A DNA stretch of 64,000 nt from Caulobacter endophyticus. GTDB lineage: Bacteria; Pseudomonadota; Alphaproteobacteria; Caulobacterales; Caulobacteraceae. Every line of letters begins with the position of its first letter. Position 1 is the first letter of the stretch. The notes beneath the pieces were generated by a model, which saw nothing but the letters and a program-made list of their open reading frames with translations, was not told the origin of the DNA and did no database searches. Below, one piece after another: positions 27,260-35,409 of this stretch. A program made the translations under genes and the position numbers. The DNA lies in contig NZ_JARQWV010000001.1 of assembly GCF_029543245.1 (NCBI RefSeq), positions 186,001 through 250,000 on the forward strand. Direction: 5' to 3'.

Positions 27260-27336
27260 GCTAATCGTCGACAGCTCCCCACCCGGACGACCACGACCCC
27301 ATCGTCTCGCGCCGTACGTATCAGCTTCCGGTCCGT

Positions 27337-28182
27337 TCAGTCCACGGCGCGGATCCAGAAGGGCGTGGCGCGGTTTCCGGTAAGTTCGGCGACGACGGTG
27401 CGGCGAAACACCCTCCCCCGCCCATCCCTGGCCGTCAGGCGCAAGGTCAAGGCCCGCCCGACCTGACTGACTGTCGAGACTTCAAGCGCCGTCCGCTGTC
27501 CGGCGATCTCGCGCGCACGGGCGATGGCGTCCGGCGAATCCGCGCCGGCGGCCGTCATGGCGGCGAGAGCCAGGGGATGGGCCGTGCGGGGGCTGAAGGG
27601 ACCATCGCCGAAGAACAGGGTGACGGCTGGCCGGATCGCGTCGAGGAGCGCCGGGTCCACACCGTCGATCTCGGCCAGTTCGTCCACCGAGCGGATCGGC
27701 CCCAAGCGGGGACGAACGCCGCGCTGGGCGTTGCGCAACGACTGCCCGGCCACGCGGTCGCCGTTGTCCCGCCAGTCCATCACGCCGTCGACCAGCCGAT
27801 CGAGACCAGGCCCGGGCGCGCCGGCGGCCTCAAACAGGCGGCGCAGTTCGGCTTCGCCCATGAGGTTGATCGGCGCCTTTCCACGCTCGTCCTCGACCGA
27901 TACGACGACTTCGATCCCCTGCACGTCCAGACGATGGGGGCGCCCGTCGATCGACCAGCGGCGCGCCGCATCGCGTGACGCCAGCCGATGGATCGCCGTG
28001 GCCACGCCGGCGTCGGCCGCCGCCTCCAGGCGCGCGGTCGAAATCTGTGCGTCGAAACTGGCCGTGGCGCCACGGTCGGCCGCCAGGACGGCGTAGGCGA
28101 GATATGAGAATATCAGTACACTGACCATGACCGGAACCAGGGCGGATCCTTTTCGTCCACCTCGATCCAGCTGCTGGGTCAC
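27337..28182 (-). CDS. gspK: Type II secretion minor pseudopilin GspK
   Basis: A 281-residue minor pseudopilin at the pseudopilus tip. The prepilin-like N-terminus KGSALVPVMVSVLIF lacks the conserved Glu at +5, as is normal for GspK. The large periplasmic domain includes the two-helix region with ERGKAPINLMGEAELRRLF and ELAEIDGVDPALLDAI, typical of the family. A GTG start overlaps the gspD stop (GTGA). It is the last gsp gene of the operon. Confidence 0.93.
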   Translation of the reverse strand: MTQQLDRGGRKGSALVPVMVSVLIFSYLAYAVLAADRGATASFDAQISTARLEAAADAGVATAIHRLASRDAARRWSIDGRPHRLDVQGIEVVVSVEDERGKAPINLMGEAELRRLFEAAGAPGPGLDRLVDGVMDWRDNGDRVAGQSLRNAQRGVRPRLGPIRSVDELAEIDGVDPALLDAIRPAVTLFFGDGPFSPRTAHPLALAAMTAAGADSPDAIARAREIAGQRTALEVSTVSQVGRALTLRLTARDGRGRVFRRTVVAELTGNRATPFWIRAVD

Positions 28183-30230
28183 GGCAGGAACTTCGGAGGC
28201 GCGGGCGCGATCGAGCGGATCTTCTCGCGCAGTTCGTCGGTCACCGCCTGGATCTCGACGCTGTTGCGCAGGACGCGCGGCGTCAGCATCACCAGCAGTT
28301 CAGTCCGCTCGCGCCTGTTGTCGCGCGAGCCGGCCAAGGCCCCCAGAACCGGCACCGCGCTGATCAGCGGCACGCCGTCGCGCGTCTTGCTGTTCCGATC
28401 GCGGATCAGCCCGCCCAAGGCGACGGTCTGGCCATCCTGCACGGCGATCGAGGTGGCGATCTTCCTGACCGAGATGGTCGGTGAGTCGATCGTCGAACTC
28501 GAGGTCTGGGAGACGTCGCTGACCTCCTGGACGATGTCGAGCAGCACCAGGCCGCCGCTGTTGACCCGGGGCGTCACCTTCAACAGCACGCCCGTGTCGC
28601 GGTAGTCGATGGAGCTGATCACGGAGTCGTTGTTCAGCGCCGATCCGGTGGAGATCGGGACCTGGTCGCCGACCTCAAGCGACGCCGTGTGATTGTTCAG
28701 CACCATCAGGTTGGGAGCCGACAGGACCTCGATGTCAGTGACGGTGGACAGGGCCGTCAGCGTGGCGGCCACCGAGCCGCTGTTGAGCAGGTAGGCGAAC
28801 CCCGGGAAGTTGGGCGCGGCGGCCTGGGTCTTCCCTTGGCTGAGGATCGCCTGGTCGTTCCCAGACTGGATGAACCACTGGCTGCCGTAGCGCAGCGCGT
28901 TGTTGAGGGCGATCTCGGTGATCACCGCTTCCACCACCACCTGCATCGGCGCAACGTCCAGCTTGCGCAGGGCGTCCTCGATCAGGGCGTACTCACGCGG
29001 CGTGGCGAAGGCGATGACGGCGTTGTTGGAATCGTCGCCCGTCAGCACCAGGCCATCGGCTAGCCCGCCTCCTCCGGGCGAGACCGGGGTCGGTGACTGG
29101 CCTGGCAGCGTCGTTCCCGCAGGCGGCGACGCGAGCAGCGGAGAACTCGAGGGCCGTAAGCCCGAGCGGCTTTCCGAGCGGCCGTCCGCTCCCGTTGCTG
29201 GAGCAGAAGCGGTCATCCCCCGGCCGAAGGCGGCGCTCAGCACCCGGGAAAGATCCGAGGCCCGTCCGTTCTGAACGCGGTAGACGAAGAGGCGCCGCTC
29301 GTCGGACTGCCCCTCGCGATCCAGGATCTCCACCCAGCGGCGGATGTCGTCCAGATGCTGGGCCTGCGACGACACGGCCATCACGCCGTTCAGCTTCTCC
29401 ATGGCGATCAGCTTGACCCGCCCCGCCATCGGCGAGTCCGGCGCGTTGATCAGGCGATCAAGTTCCGGCGCGATCAGCCGCGCATCAGTGTTCTTGGGCA
29501 CGTAGAGGCCAAAGCTCATGCCCTTCAGCCAGTCTACGTCGAACTGCTCGACGAGATCGCGGACCCCGCGCCTTTGGCCGGAGGCGCCGGAAAGCACGAT
29601 CGTGTTGCTGACCGGGTCGGCGGCGGTGATCACCCCGGGGGCGATGGGTTCAAGCAGGCTCTTGAGCGCCGCGGGACTGGCGAACTTCAGCTGGATAGTT
29701 TCGGTCCCGAAGCCGGGCTGGCCGCCCGTGACCGGTCCGCTCTGGGCGCGGGCCTCGGCCAGGCTGACGATGGTCTGCACGCCGTCGCGCACGACCAGAG
29801 CCAGGCCCGCGCCGCGCAAGGCGTCTTCGGCCAGAGGCAGTACATCGGCCCGCGCGACCGGCCGGGGCGTAACCAGAGTCACCACGCCGGACGCCGAGGG
29901 CGCGACGGCGTAGGGCGTGCGCAGGATGTCGCCGAACACCGCCTTGGCGAACTCGCCTACGCCGACGCCCGGAAGGTTCAGAGCGACCGGGCCCGGACGC
30001 GGACGCCACGGCGGCCGGACCGCCGACGATCCGGGATAGGTTTCGGCGCCACGCAGGATGGTCGAACGCACTCGGTCATCGGTCGGGGATGGCTCCTGCG
30101 CAGGCCTGGCCTCGATCCGGGGTGCGGCGGCGCTGCGCGGACCGGGCGTCGGCGCCGACGAGGACGCGCAGCCGGCCAGGGTCAGGCCCGCGCACGAGAC
30201 GGACAGGAAGGCGCGAACGCGGCGGGTCAT
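28179..30230 (-). CDS. gspD: Type II secretion outer-membrane secretin GspD
   Basis: A 683-residue secretin. The N-terminus has a lipobox, LTLAGCASS, so the protein is probably acylated and may reach the outer membrane without a separate pilotin. N0 and N1-N3 ring domains are visible (LNLPGVGVGEFAKAVFGDIL; ETIQLKFASPAALKSLLEPI; RRLFVYRVQNGRASDLSRVL), with a Ser/Pro-rich insert in N3, and the secretin core runs from VEAVITEIALNNALRYG to VPVLGALAGSRDNRRERTELLVMLTPRVL. The gene overlaps its neighbours on both sides by 4 nt. Confidence 0.96.
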   Translation of the reverse strand: MTRRVRAFLSVSCAGLTLAGCASSSAPTPGPRSAAAPRIEARPAQEPSPTDDRVRSTILRGAETYPGSSAVRPPWRPRPGPVALNLPGVGVGEFAKAVFGDILRTPYAVAPSASGVVTLVTPRPVARADVLPLAEDALRGAGLALVVRDGVQTIVSLAEARAQSGPVTGGQPGFGTETIQLKFASPAALKSLLEPIAPGVITAADPVSNTIVLSGASGQRRGVRDLVEQFDVDWLKGMSFGLYVPKNTDARLIAPELDRLINAPDSPMAGRVKLIAMEKLNGVMAVSSQAQHLDDIRRWVEILDREGQSDERRLFVYRVQNGRASDLSRVLSAAFGRGMTASAPATGADGRSESRSGLRPSSSPLLASPPAGTTLPGQSPTPVSPGGGGLADGLVLTGDDSNNAVIAFATPREYALIEDALRKLDVAPMQVVVEAVITEIALNNALRYGSQWFIQSGNDQAILSQGKTQAAAPNFPGFAYLLNSGSVAATLTALSTVTDIEVLSAPNLMVLNNHTASLEVGDQVPISTGSALNNDSVISSIDYRDTGVLLKVTPRVNSGGLVLLDIVQEVSDVSQTSSSTIDSPTISVRKIATSIAVQDGQTVALGGLIRDRNSKTRDGVPLISAVPVLGALAGSRDNRRERTELLVMLTPRVLRNSVEIQAVTDELREKIRSIAPAPPKFLP

Positions 30231-30739
30231 GGGCGAGCTTCCTGTGGTGACGACGTGGGAACGGAGGTCGAATGGGGCGATCCAGCGCCGCCGAGCGCAG
30301 CGGTGACGCGACCTCCGGGGCCATCGAAGGTGGCGGTCCGCCGGCCGACCGACACCAGACGCCAGCCGCGCCAGGTTTCCCCCACCCGCACGACACCCGC
30401 CGCACCGTCGCCGCCGCGGACGACGGCGCTGCCGACGCGCTGATCGCTGACGACACCAACGAGGATGGGCCCCTGCACGTCGGGCGCCGTCGCGTCGCCA
30501 CCGCCCGCGCCGCCGGCCGTGCGCCGATCGGGTGAGAACAGCGGCCGCGAGGTCAGGGTCTCGTAGTCGGGAACGGGCGAGGCGATCGGCGACCGCGGCG
30601 TTGGAACAGAGCCACGCTCACGCGGAGGAAAGGCCGTCTCGACCGGCCAGGCGACCTGCGCCGCCAGACCCGCAAGCAGGACCGCGCACAGCGACGCCGG
30701 CGTGAATGCGCCGCTACCGGGCCTGGGGAGGAAGGACAT
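30227..30739 (-). CDS. Type II secretion GspC-like protein (HR domain only)
   Basis: A protein of about 170 residues linking the inner-membrane platform to the secretin. It has an N-terminal membrane segment (FTPASLCAVLLAGLAAQVAW), a proline-rich linker, the motif YETLTSRPLFSPDRRTA and an HR-like domain (GPILVGVVSDQRVGSAVVRGGD to GETWRGWRLVSVGRRTATFDGPGG). There is no PDZ domain, unlike enterobacterial GspC; it is often called GspN-like in alphaproteobacteria. Start at the ATG 30739, which overlaps the gspM end by 26 bp; the frame is open further upstream but the translation there is not protein-like. It overlaps gspD by 4 nt. Confidence 0.82.
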   Translation of the reverse strand: MSFLPRPGSGAFTPASLCAVLLAGLAAQVAWPVETAFPPRERGSVPTPRSPIASPVPDYETLTSRPLFSPDRRTAGGAGGGDATAPDVQGPILVGVVSDQRVGSAVVRGGDGAAGVVRVGETWRGWRLVSVGRRTATFDGPGGRVTAALGGAGSPHSTSVPTSSPQEARP

Positions 30740-31274
30740 GGAGAGCCGAGATCTGGAGCCGGATGGCGAGCGGGCCTGGCTGGCCGGTGCGGGCCGCCTG
30801 CTCGGCATTGATGGAGACGTAGTCGACGACGACATAGGGGGCCTCGTTCTCGATGCGCCTGACGCCAGCGTTCAGTTGCGCCAGGGTCAGCGTCGCGTCG
30901 GCGCGCACGCTGACCCAGCCGGCGGGCGTTTCGGCCCGAACCTCCTCGGCAGGCCCGACCACGGCGCCCTCCTGTCCGAGGCTGCTGGTCAGCCGTTGCT
31001 TCAGAGCATCGATCGCCAGCCCCCGGCTGGGCGCAGTGATCTGGAAGGCGCGGCCGGTACGCTTCTGCTCGGCCAGGGCCTTGCGCAGGACAGGCAGGCT
31101 CGCCAGCAGCCGCTGATCGCGCGCTTGCCGCTGCAGCGCTTCGCGCCGCCGCTCGCCCCGGACATGGAAGCCCTCCAGCACGGGCGCGACAACCGCCAGC
31201 CAGCCCAGGCCTACGAGCGCGGCCAGCACGCCGAGAGCCACGATGCGTCTTTCCCGGACCGTCAGCGTTCTCAT
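30714..31274 (-). CDS. gspM: Type II secretion platform protein GspM
   Basis: A 186-residue inner-membrane platform protein: a short cytoplasmic N-terminus, one membrane helix (IVALGVLAALVGLGWLAVVAPVL), a coiled-coil segment and a ferredoxin-like periplasmic domain (SRGLAIDALKQRLTSSLGQ to LTLAQLNAGVRRIENEAPYVVVDYVSI). Start at the ATG 31274, which overlaps the gspL stop (ATGA) and begins MRTLTVRERR; the open frame upstream of this is a shadow of gspL. Confidence 0.9.
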   Translation of the reverse strand: MRTLTVRERRIVALGVLAALVGLGWLAVVAPVLEGFHVRGERRREALQRQARDQRLLASLPVLRKALAEQKRTGRAFQITAPSRGLAIDALKQRLTSSLGQEGAVVGPAEEVRAETPAGWVSVRADATLTLAQLNAGVRRIENEAPYVVVDYVSINAEQAARTGQPGPLAIRLQISALHVLPPQAR

Positions 31275-32314
31275 CGCCCCCCCCTCGCGGTCGAGTCGGC
31301 GATGACGTCGAAAGGCTCTACCCCGCTGGCGGTCCTGACCGGCATGTCCGACAGCAGCGAGCGCGGATTGGTCAGGGCCGGCGTCTGACGAAGGGCCGCC
31401 GGCACGTCGAACCCTTGGGTCTTGAAGCCCGCGATCCGCACCGCGCGCCCATTCCACTCCAGCCGATGAACCCATTGGCCGTCAGGCAGAACCTTGCCGA
31501 GGGCGTCGATAATCCGCAGCGGCTCGTTGCGCGACCGTCGGGTCAGGAGGTCAAGGCGCATCCGCTGACCCTCGGCGACGGCCTGGCGGAGCCTCGCGGC
31601 CGCCATCACCTTCGGCTGGTCGGCCGCGACCGCCGCCTCCAGGCGACGCACATCCCGCACGTCCATGAAAACAGCCGCCGCCACGTTGAGCGCCACGAGC
31701 CCCGCGCAGGCCGACCACCAGACCGACCGGCGAAGATCGCGCCCCCCGCCCTGCTCGTCCCTGATCGCGGTCATGAAGTCGATGTCGCCCCTGCCCCCCT
31801 CAGCCTCGACGCCGAACCGTTCGACATCCAGGCCAAGGACCCGCGCCTGCTCCATCACGGCCTGGGCCTGCGCTCTCGGGATCACGGCCAGACGCAGGCG
31901 ACGACGGCCCGCATGGCCGCTCTCGCCCTCCGCCAGCACATCGAAATAGACGCGGTCCGCAGGAAACGGCGTCAGGCGGTCCATGTTCTCGGCCAGCATC
32001 CGCCGCAGGTCGCGGGAGGAAAGAGGGGGAAGGTCGATCCGGCGCACCAGCACCGCCTGCGCCGGAAGCAGAATATCCGCCCGCCGCGGTGTGTGGCCCG
32101 ACCAGGCCTCGGGAGGGATCAGGCGCCCGTCACGCCAGAGCCGCATAGCGCCATCGGCGCCCACCCGCGCCGTCCAGGGCGCATGGCGCGGGCTCGCGGA
32201 GCGCCACCGGGCCGGAATCGCATCGGCCAGCTCGTCGAGCCACCAGGAAAGGCCCTCGCGGCACCAGCGCGCGATCGTGGCTAGGTCGGCGTTGAGGATC
32301 TTCTGGAGGGTCAT
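31271..32314 (-). CDS. gspL: Type II secretion platform protein GspL
   Basis: A 347-residue bitopic protein that recruits the GspE ATPase. The cytoplasmic actin-like part includes ILLPAQAVLVRRIDLPPLSSRDLRRMLAENMDRLTPFPADRVYFD, the membrane segment is WWSACAGLVALNVAAAVFM, and the periplasmic PilN-like domain ends with PLRIIDALGKVLPDGQWVHRLEWNGRAVRIAG. The ATG at 32314 is chosen because it overlaps the gspJ stop by 4 nt. Confidence 0.9.
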   Translation of the reverse strand: MTLQKILNADLATIARWCREGLSWWLDELADAIPARWRSASPRHAPWTARVGADGAMRLWRDGRLIPPEAWSGHTPRRADILLPAQAVLVRRIDLPPLSSRDLRRMLAENMDRLTPFPADRVYFDVLAEGESGHAGRRRLRLAVIPRAQAQAVMEQARVLGLDVERFGVEAEGGRGDIDFMTAIRDEQGGGRDLRRSVWWSACAGLVALNVAAAVFMDVRDVRRLEAAVAADQPKVMAAARLRQAVAEGQRMRLDLLTRRSRNEPLRIIDALGKVLPDGQWVHRLEWNGRAVRIAGFKTQGFDVPAALRQTPALTNPRSLLSDMPVRTASGVEPFDVIADSTARGGR

Positions 32315-32949
32315 CGCGACCTGCATCCGCCGGTCTGCACGACCAGCACGCACTCAGTGTCGATATCGGCCAGGGGATGCACCACCAGGTCGGGCCATCG
32401 CCGCTCGTTCGGGTCGGCCGGCTCGATACGGATCCTCACCAGCGACGGCATCCGCGGCCGTTGCCGCCAGTTGGAGCGCCAGTGCGGATTGGGGTCGGGC
32501 TCCACTCGGCCGAAATAGCTGATGTCCAGCGCGCCCACGCCGCGCAGCAGCACGTCGCGACGCTCCGGCCGGTTGGGATTTAGGGCGACGTCGCTGACGG
32601 ACTCCAGAACGAGGTCGCCGCCAGCCTCGAGTAGCAGGCGATAACGGCGCAAGGCGCCCCGGCCCTGGCGTTCGGCCGGCGGGGCCAGGAAGGTCAGCCG
32701 TGCGGCCTCGCCGTCGAAATCGGGTCCCGCGGGCCGCATGTCGTAGCGCGTGGCCGGGACGGCATGTTGCAAGCGCCCGCGCAGGAGGCTGAACGCGGCT
32801 TCGACGGCCTCGCCGCGGCTGGTGGCGCGATCCATCCGCAGCCAGGCGTCGCCCCGGCCCGAAAGGCCGGACAGAAGCAGCACGCCCACCAGGGCCAGCA
32901 CGCCAAGAGCGACCAGGAGCTCGACCAGGGTGTAGCCGGAACGCGCCAT
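32311..32949 (-). CDS. gspJ: Type II secretion minor pseudopilin GspJ
   Basis: A 212-residue minor pseudopilin. The prepilin motif is RSGYTLVELLVALGVLALVGVLLL, with cleavage after Gly and the conserved Glu at +5. The periplasmic domain has the GspJ pattern (RGEAVEAAFSLLRGRLQHAVP, RLTFLAPP, LLLEAGGDLVL). It would form the tip complex with GspI and GspK. Two bp separate it from gspI. Confidence 0.92.
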   Translation of the reverse strand: MARSGYTLVELLVALGVLALVGVLLLSGLSGRGDAWLRMDRATSRGEAVEAAFSLLRGRLQHAVPATRYDMRPAGPDFDGEAARLTFLAPPAERQGRGALRRYRLLLEAGGDLVLESVSDVALNPNRPERRDVLLRGVGALDISYFGRVEPDPNPHWRSNWRQRPRMPSLVRIRIEPADPNERRWPDLVVHPLADIDTECVLVVQTGGCRSR

Positions 32950-32951
32950 GA

Positions 32952-33329
32952 TCAGCCTTCCGGCGCCAGGCGACGGCTGGCCAGCACCACGACCGGACCG
33001 GTGGCGTTCTGGGGTCGTACGGTCACCGTCACGCAGTGAAGCCTGCCGGCGGCGCTGTCGCCTTCCGCATCGTTGCAGAGGTCGGCCTCGAGCCTCCAGA
33101 TGAAACCGTCCTGCTCGCCCGCCGCCATGCCGCCCGTCAGGGGGCTCTCCAGGCCCACGGCGGCCAGTTGCGAGCGCGCCACCATCAGGGCGGCACGGCG
33201 GGTTTCGATGTCGCGATGCCGGGCCCGGCTGTCGCGCGTCACCTGGGCGACGCCAGCCATGACCAGCGTCAGGATCGCCAGGGCGACCAGGGCGTCGATC
33301 AACACCGAACCCGCGCGAGACCGCCGCAT
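32952..33329 (-). CDS. gspI: Type II secretion minor pseudopilin GspI
   Basis: A 125-residue minor pseudopilin. The N-terminus RAGSVLIDALVALAILTLVMAG has Asp instead of Glu at +5, a mild departure from the usual motif. The C-terminal domain (GGMAAGEQDGFIWRLEADLCND to LHCVTVTVRPQNATGP) fits GspI. The ATG at 33329 overlaps the gspH stop by one base (TGATG), which fixes the start; sequence upstream in this frame is a shadow of gspH. Confidence 0.9.
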   Translation of the reverse strand: MRRSRAGSVLIDALVALAILTLVMAGVAQVTRDSRARHRDIETRRAALMVARSQLAAVGLESPLTGGMAAGEQDGFIWRLEADLCNDAEGDSAAGRLHCVTVTVRPQNATGPVVVLASRRLAPEG

Positions 33330-33745
33330 CACAGGGCGTCCACGACGCCGGTCGCGGGATCGACCATGATGTCCAGGCCCCGCCGCCCCGTGGTCAGCCG
33401 CAGCCGTCCGGCCTGCGCCGAGCCATCGGGAAAGAAGCTGGTCGAGGAACCGGCGGGCGCCAGGCGTACGCCCCCCATCAGGCTGCGGCGGGGGCCGGGC
33501 GTCCAGCCGTAGCCCGCCCCGTCCTCGGCGATGACGAGATCGACCCGCGCGCCGCTGGTCCGGGCCTGGGCCCGGGCGATGCGAAGGTCGGCCCGCAGCC
33601 CCGCGGCCGCCTGCTGAACGCGCGCCCATGCAAGGCCGGCCCTCATCTGCGGAAAGGCGATCACGGCGATCATGGCGGCGATGGCGACCACGACCATGGC
33701 CTCGATCAGCGCGATCCCGGCCCGGCGATCACCAGTTGCCGACAT
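33329..33745 (-). CDS. gspH: Type II secretion minor pseudopilin GspH
   Basis: A 138-residue minor pseudopilin. Prepilin motif RRAGIALIEAMVVVAIAAMIAVIAFPQ with Glu at +5. The GspH-type domain follows (QQAAAGLRADLRIARAQARTSGARVDLVI, ending TTGRRGLDIMVDPATGVVDAL). It overlaps the gspG end by 17 bp. Confidence 0.9.
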   Translation of the reverse strand: MSATGDRRAGIALIEAMVVVAIAAMIAVIAFPQMRAGLAWARVQQAAAGLRADLRIARAQARTSGARVDLVIAEDGAGYGWTPGPRRSLMGGVRLAPAGSSTSFFPDGSAQAGRLRLTTGRRGLDIMVDPATGVVDAL

Positions 33746-34199
33746 CTTTTGCCTCTTTCGAACCGCCTTCGGCGTTGTCCGAACCGAGGGTGTAGACGTC
33801 GACGGCCCCCTTCTGCCCCGGGCTGCGATAGAGGTAGGGCCGCGACCACGGATCCTGCAGTGCGTCTGCCTTCTTGAGGTAAGGTCCGTCCCAGCCGACA
33901 GCGGAAGATGGCGCGGTGACCAGCGCGGCCAGCCCCTCTTCCTGGGTCGGGTATCGGCCGACGCCGATCTGGAAAAGGTCCAGCGCCGCCTCGATGTTCT
34001 GGATCTGCACCTTTGCGGTCTGGCTGCGCGACGAGCCCAGATATTTCAGGACCTGCGGCGCCACGATGGCCGCCAGCAAGGCCATGATCGCCAGCACCAC
34101 CAGCAGTTCCAGCAGGGAAAACCCCGCGCGGCGGCCCGTTCGGCCGCGAGGCGCCGGTCGACGGTTCGGACGGTGGAGGATGTTCCTGTGAAGGGTCAT
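33729..34199 (-). CDS. gspG: Type II secretion major pseudopilin GspG
   Basis: A 156-residue major pseudopilin that polymerises into the pseudopilus. Prepilin motif RRAGFSLLELLVVLAIMALLAAIVAPQVL with Glu at +5, then the strongly conserved GspG segment AKVQIQNIEAALDLFQIGVGRYPTQEEGLAALV and the C-terminal GQKGAVDVYTLGSDNAEGG with the calcium-site region. No prepilin peptidase gene (gspO) is in the window, so it must be supplied from elsewhere. Confidence 0.96.
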   Translation of the reverse strand: MTLHRNILHRPNRRPAPRGRTGRRAGFSLLELLVVLAIMALLAAIVAPQVLKYLGSSRSQTAKVQIQNIEAALDLFQIGVGRYPTQEEGLAALVTAPSSAVGWDGPYLKKADALQDPWSRPYLYRSPGQKGAVDVYTLGSDNAEGGSKEAKDVGNW

Positions 34200-35404
34200 G
34201 ATGCGAGGGCCATATCGTTGAAGCCGAGGATGGCGGACATGATGGCGGCGATGATGCCGCCCACGGCGAGGCCCATCACGATGGTGATCGCCGGAGTGAG
34301 CAGGGCCACGAAACGCTCCAGAGCGGTGCGCACGTCGCGGTCGAGGACGTCGGCCAGGCGGCCCAGCATCTGAGGGAGTTGGGCGGTCTCCTCGCCCGTC
34401 CGCATGAAACTGATGGCGACGGTCGGAAACAGGCCGGTGGCCGCCAGCGGACGGGTCAGGCCCCCGCCCTCCTTGAGCCCCGCCACGACGCGCTCGACGG
34501 CGCCGGCCATGTGGCTGTTGACCAGAGACCGACGCGCGATCGCCATCGCCGTGGGCAAGGGCACCCCGCCCTCCACGAGGCTGCCAAGGACCCGGGCCAG
34601 GCGGGCGGTTTCGGCGGACTTGATCAAGGGCCCCAGACGCGGAACGGACAGCAGCAACCGGTCCAAGGCCAGGCGCATGGCCGGCTGTTTCAGCCAGCGC
34701 CAGACTCCCGTTCCCGCCACGACCCCCGCCAGCAGCACCGCCAGTCCATGGGCGCGGACCAACTGGCTGGCCGCCATCACCACCCGGGTGGCGACGGGCA
34801 GTTGCGCGGCGTTGTCGGAGAAAAGGCTTTCGAACTGCGGCACGACGAACAGCAGCATCATCAGGATCACGCCGCCGGTGACCGCGGTCAGCAGGATCGG
34901 ATAGACCATCGACGAGACGACGGCCTGGCGCAGGGCCTCGGCCCGCTCGAGCGTATGGGCCAGGCGCGATAGCGCCAGGGCCAGCCGGCCGTCAGCCTCG
35001 CCCGCCTCGACCATGGCGCAGGCCATCGGCGAAAACAGCCCGCCGGCGCCGGCCATGGCGCGCGACAGCGGCGCGCCCTCCTTGACCTGCTTCTGAAGTT
35101 GGACAAGCGCGGCCTTCAGCACGGGATCGGCTGCGTTCTCGACCGAGATCGACAACGCGCGGTCCAGCGACAGCCCGGCCGTCAGCAGCACCGAAAGCTC
35201 GCTCACCGCGTTGACCAGGGCCCGCCGCGCCGCCGCGCCCGGCGCCTTTAGCCTGACCTCACGGGCGGCGGTCTCGACCGCGTCGATGGGCGTCAGGCCC
35301 GATCGACGCAGGCTCTCAATCGCCTCTCCGCGCGAGGCCACCAGCAATACGCCCGACCTGATCTCGCCCGTGGGGGAAAGCGCCCGATAGCTGAAGGTGG
35401 CCAT
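34196..35404 (-). CDS. gspF: Type II secretion inner-membrane protein GspF
   Basis: A platform protein of about 402 residues with the duplicated T2SSF domain: FSYRALSPTGEIRSGVL at the N-terminus, LSVLLTAGLSLDRALSI, a first membrane segment near YPILLTAVTGGVILMMLLFVV, the second repeat with RVLGSLVEGGVPLPTAMAIA and a C-terminal helix (ALLTPAITIVMGLAVGGIIAAIMSAIL). The ATG at 35404 is chosen since GGAGG lies 10 nt upstream; another ATG at 35413 sits too close to that site but overlaps the gspE stop. Confidence 0.95.
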   Translation of the reverse strand: MATFSYRALSPTGEIRSGVLLVASRGEAIESLRRSGLTPIDAVETAAREVRLKAPGAAARRALVNAVSELSVLLTAGLSLDRALSISVENAADPVLKAALVQLQKQVKEGAPLSRAMAGAGGLFSPMACAMVEAGEADGRLALALSRLAHTLERAEALRQAVVSSMVYPILLTAVTGGVILMMLLFVVPQFESLFSDNAAQLPVATRVVMAASQLVRAHGLAVLLAGVVAGTGVWRWLKQPAMRLALDRLLLSVPRLGPLIKSAETARLARVLGSLVEGGVPLPTAMAIARRSLVNSHMAGAVERVVAGLKEGGGLTRPLAATGLFPTVAISFMRTGEETAQLPQMLGRLADVLDRDVRTALERFVALLTPAITIVMGLAVGGIIAAIMSAILGFNDMALAS

Positions 35405-35409
35405 GACGC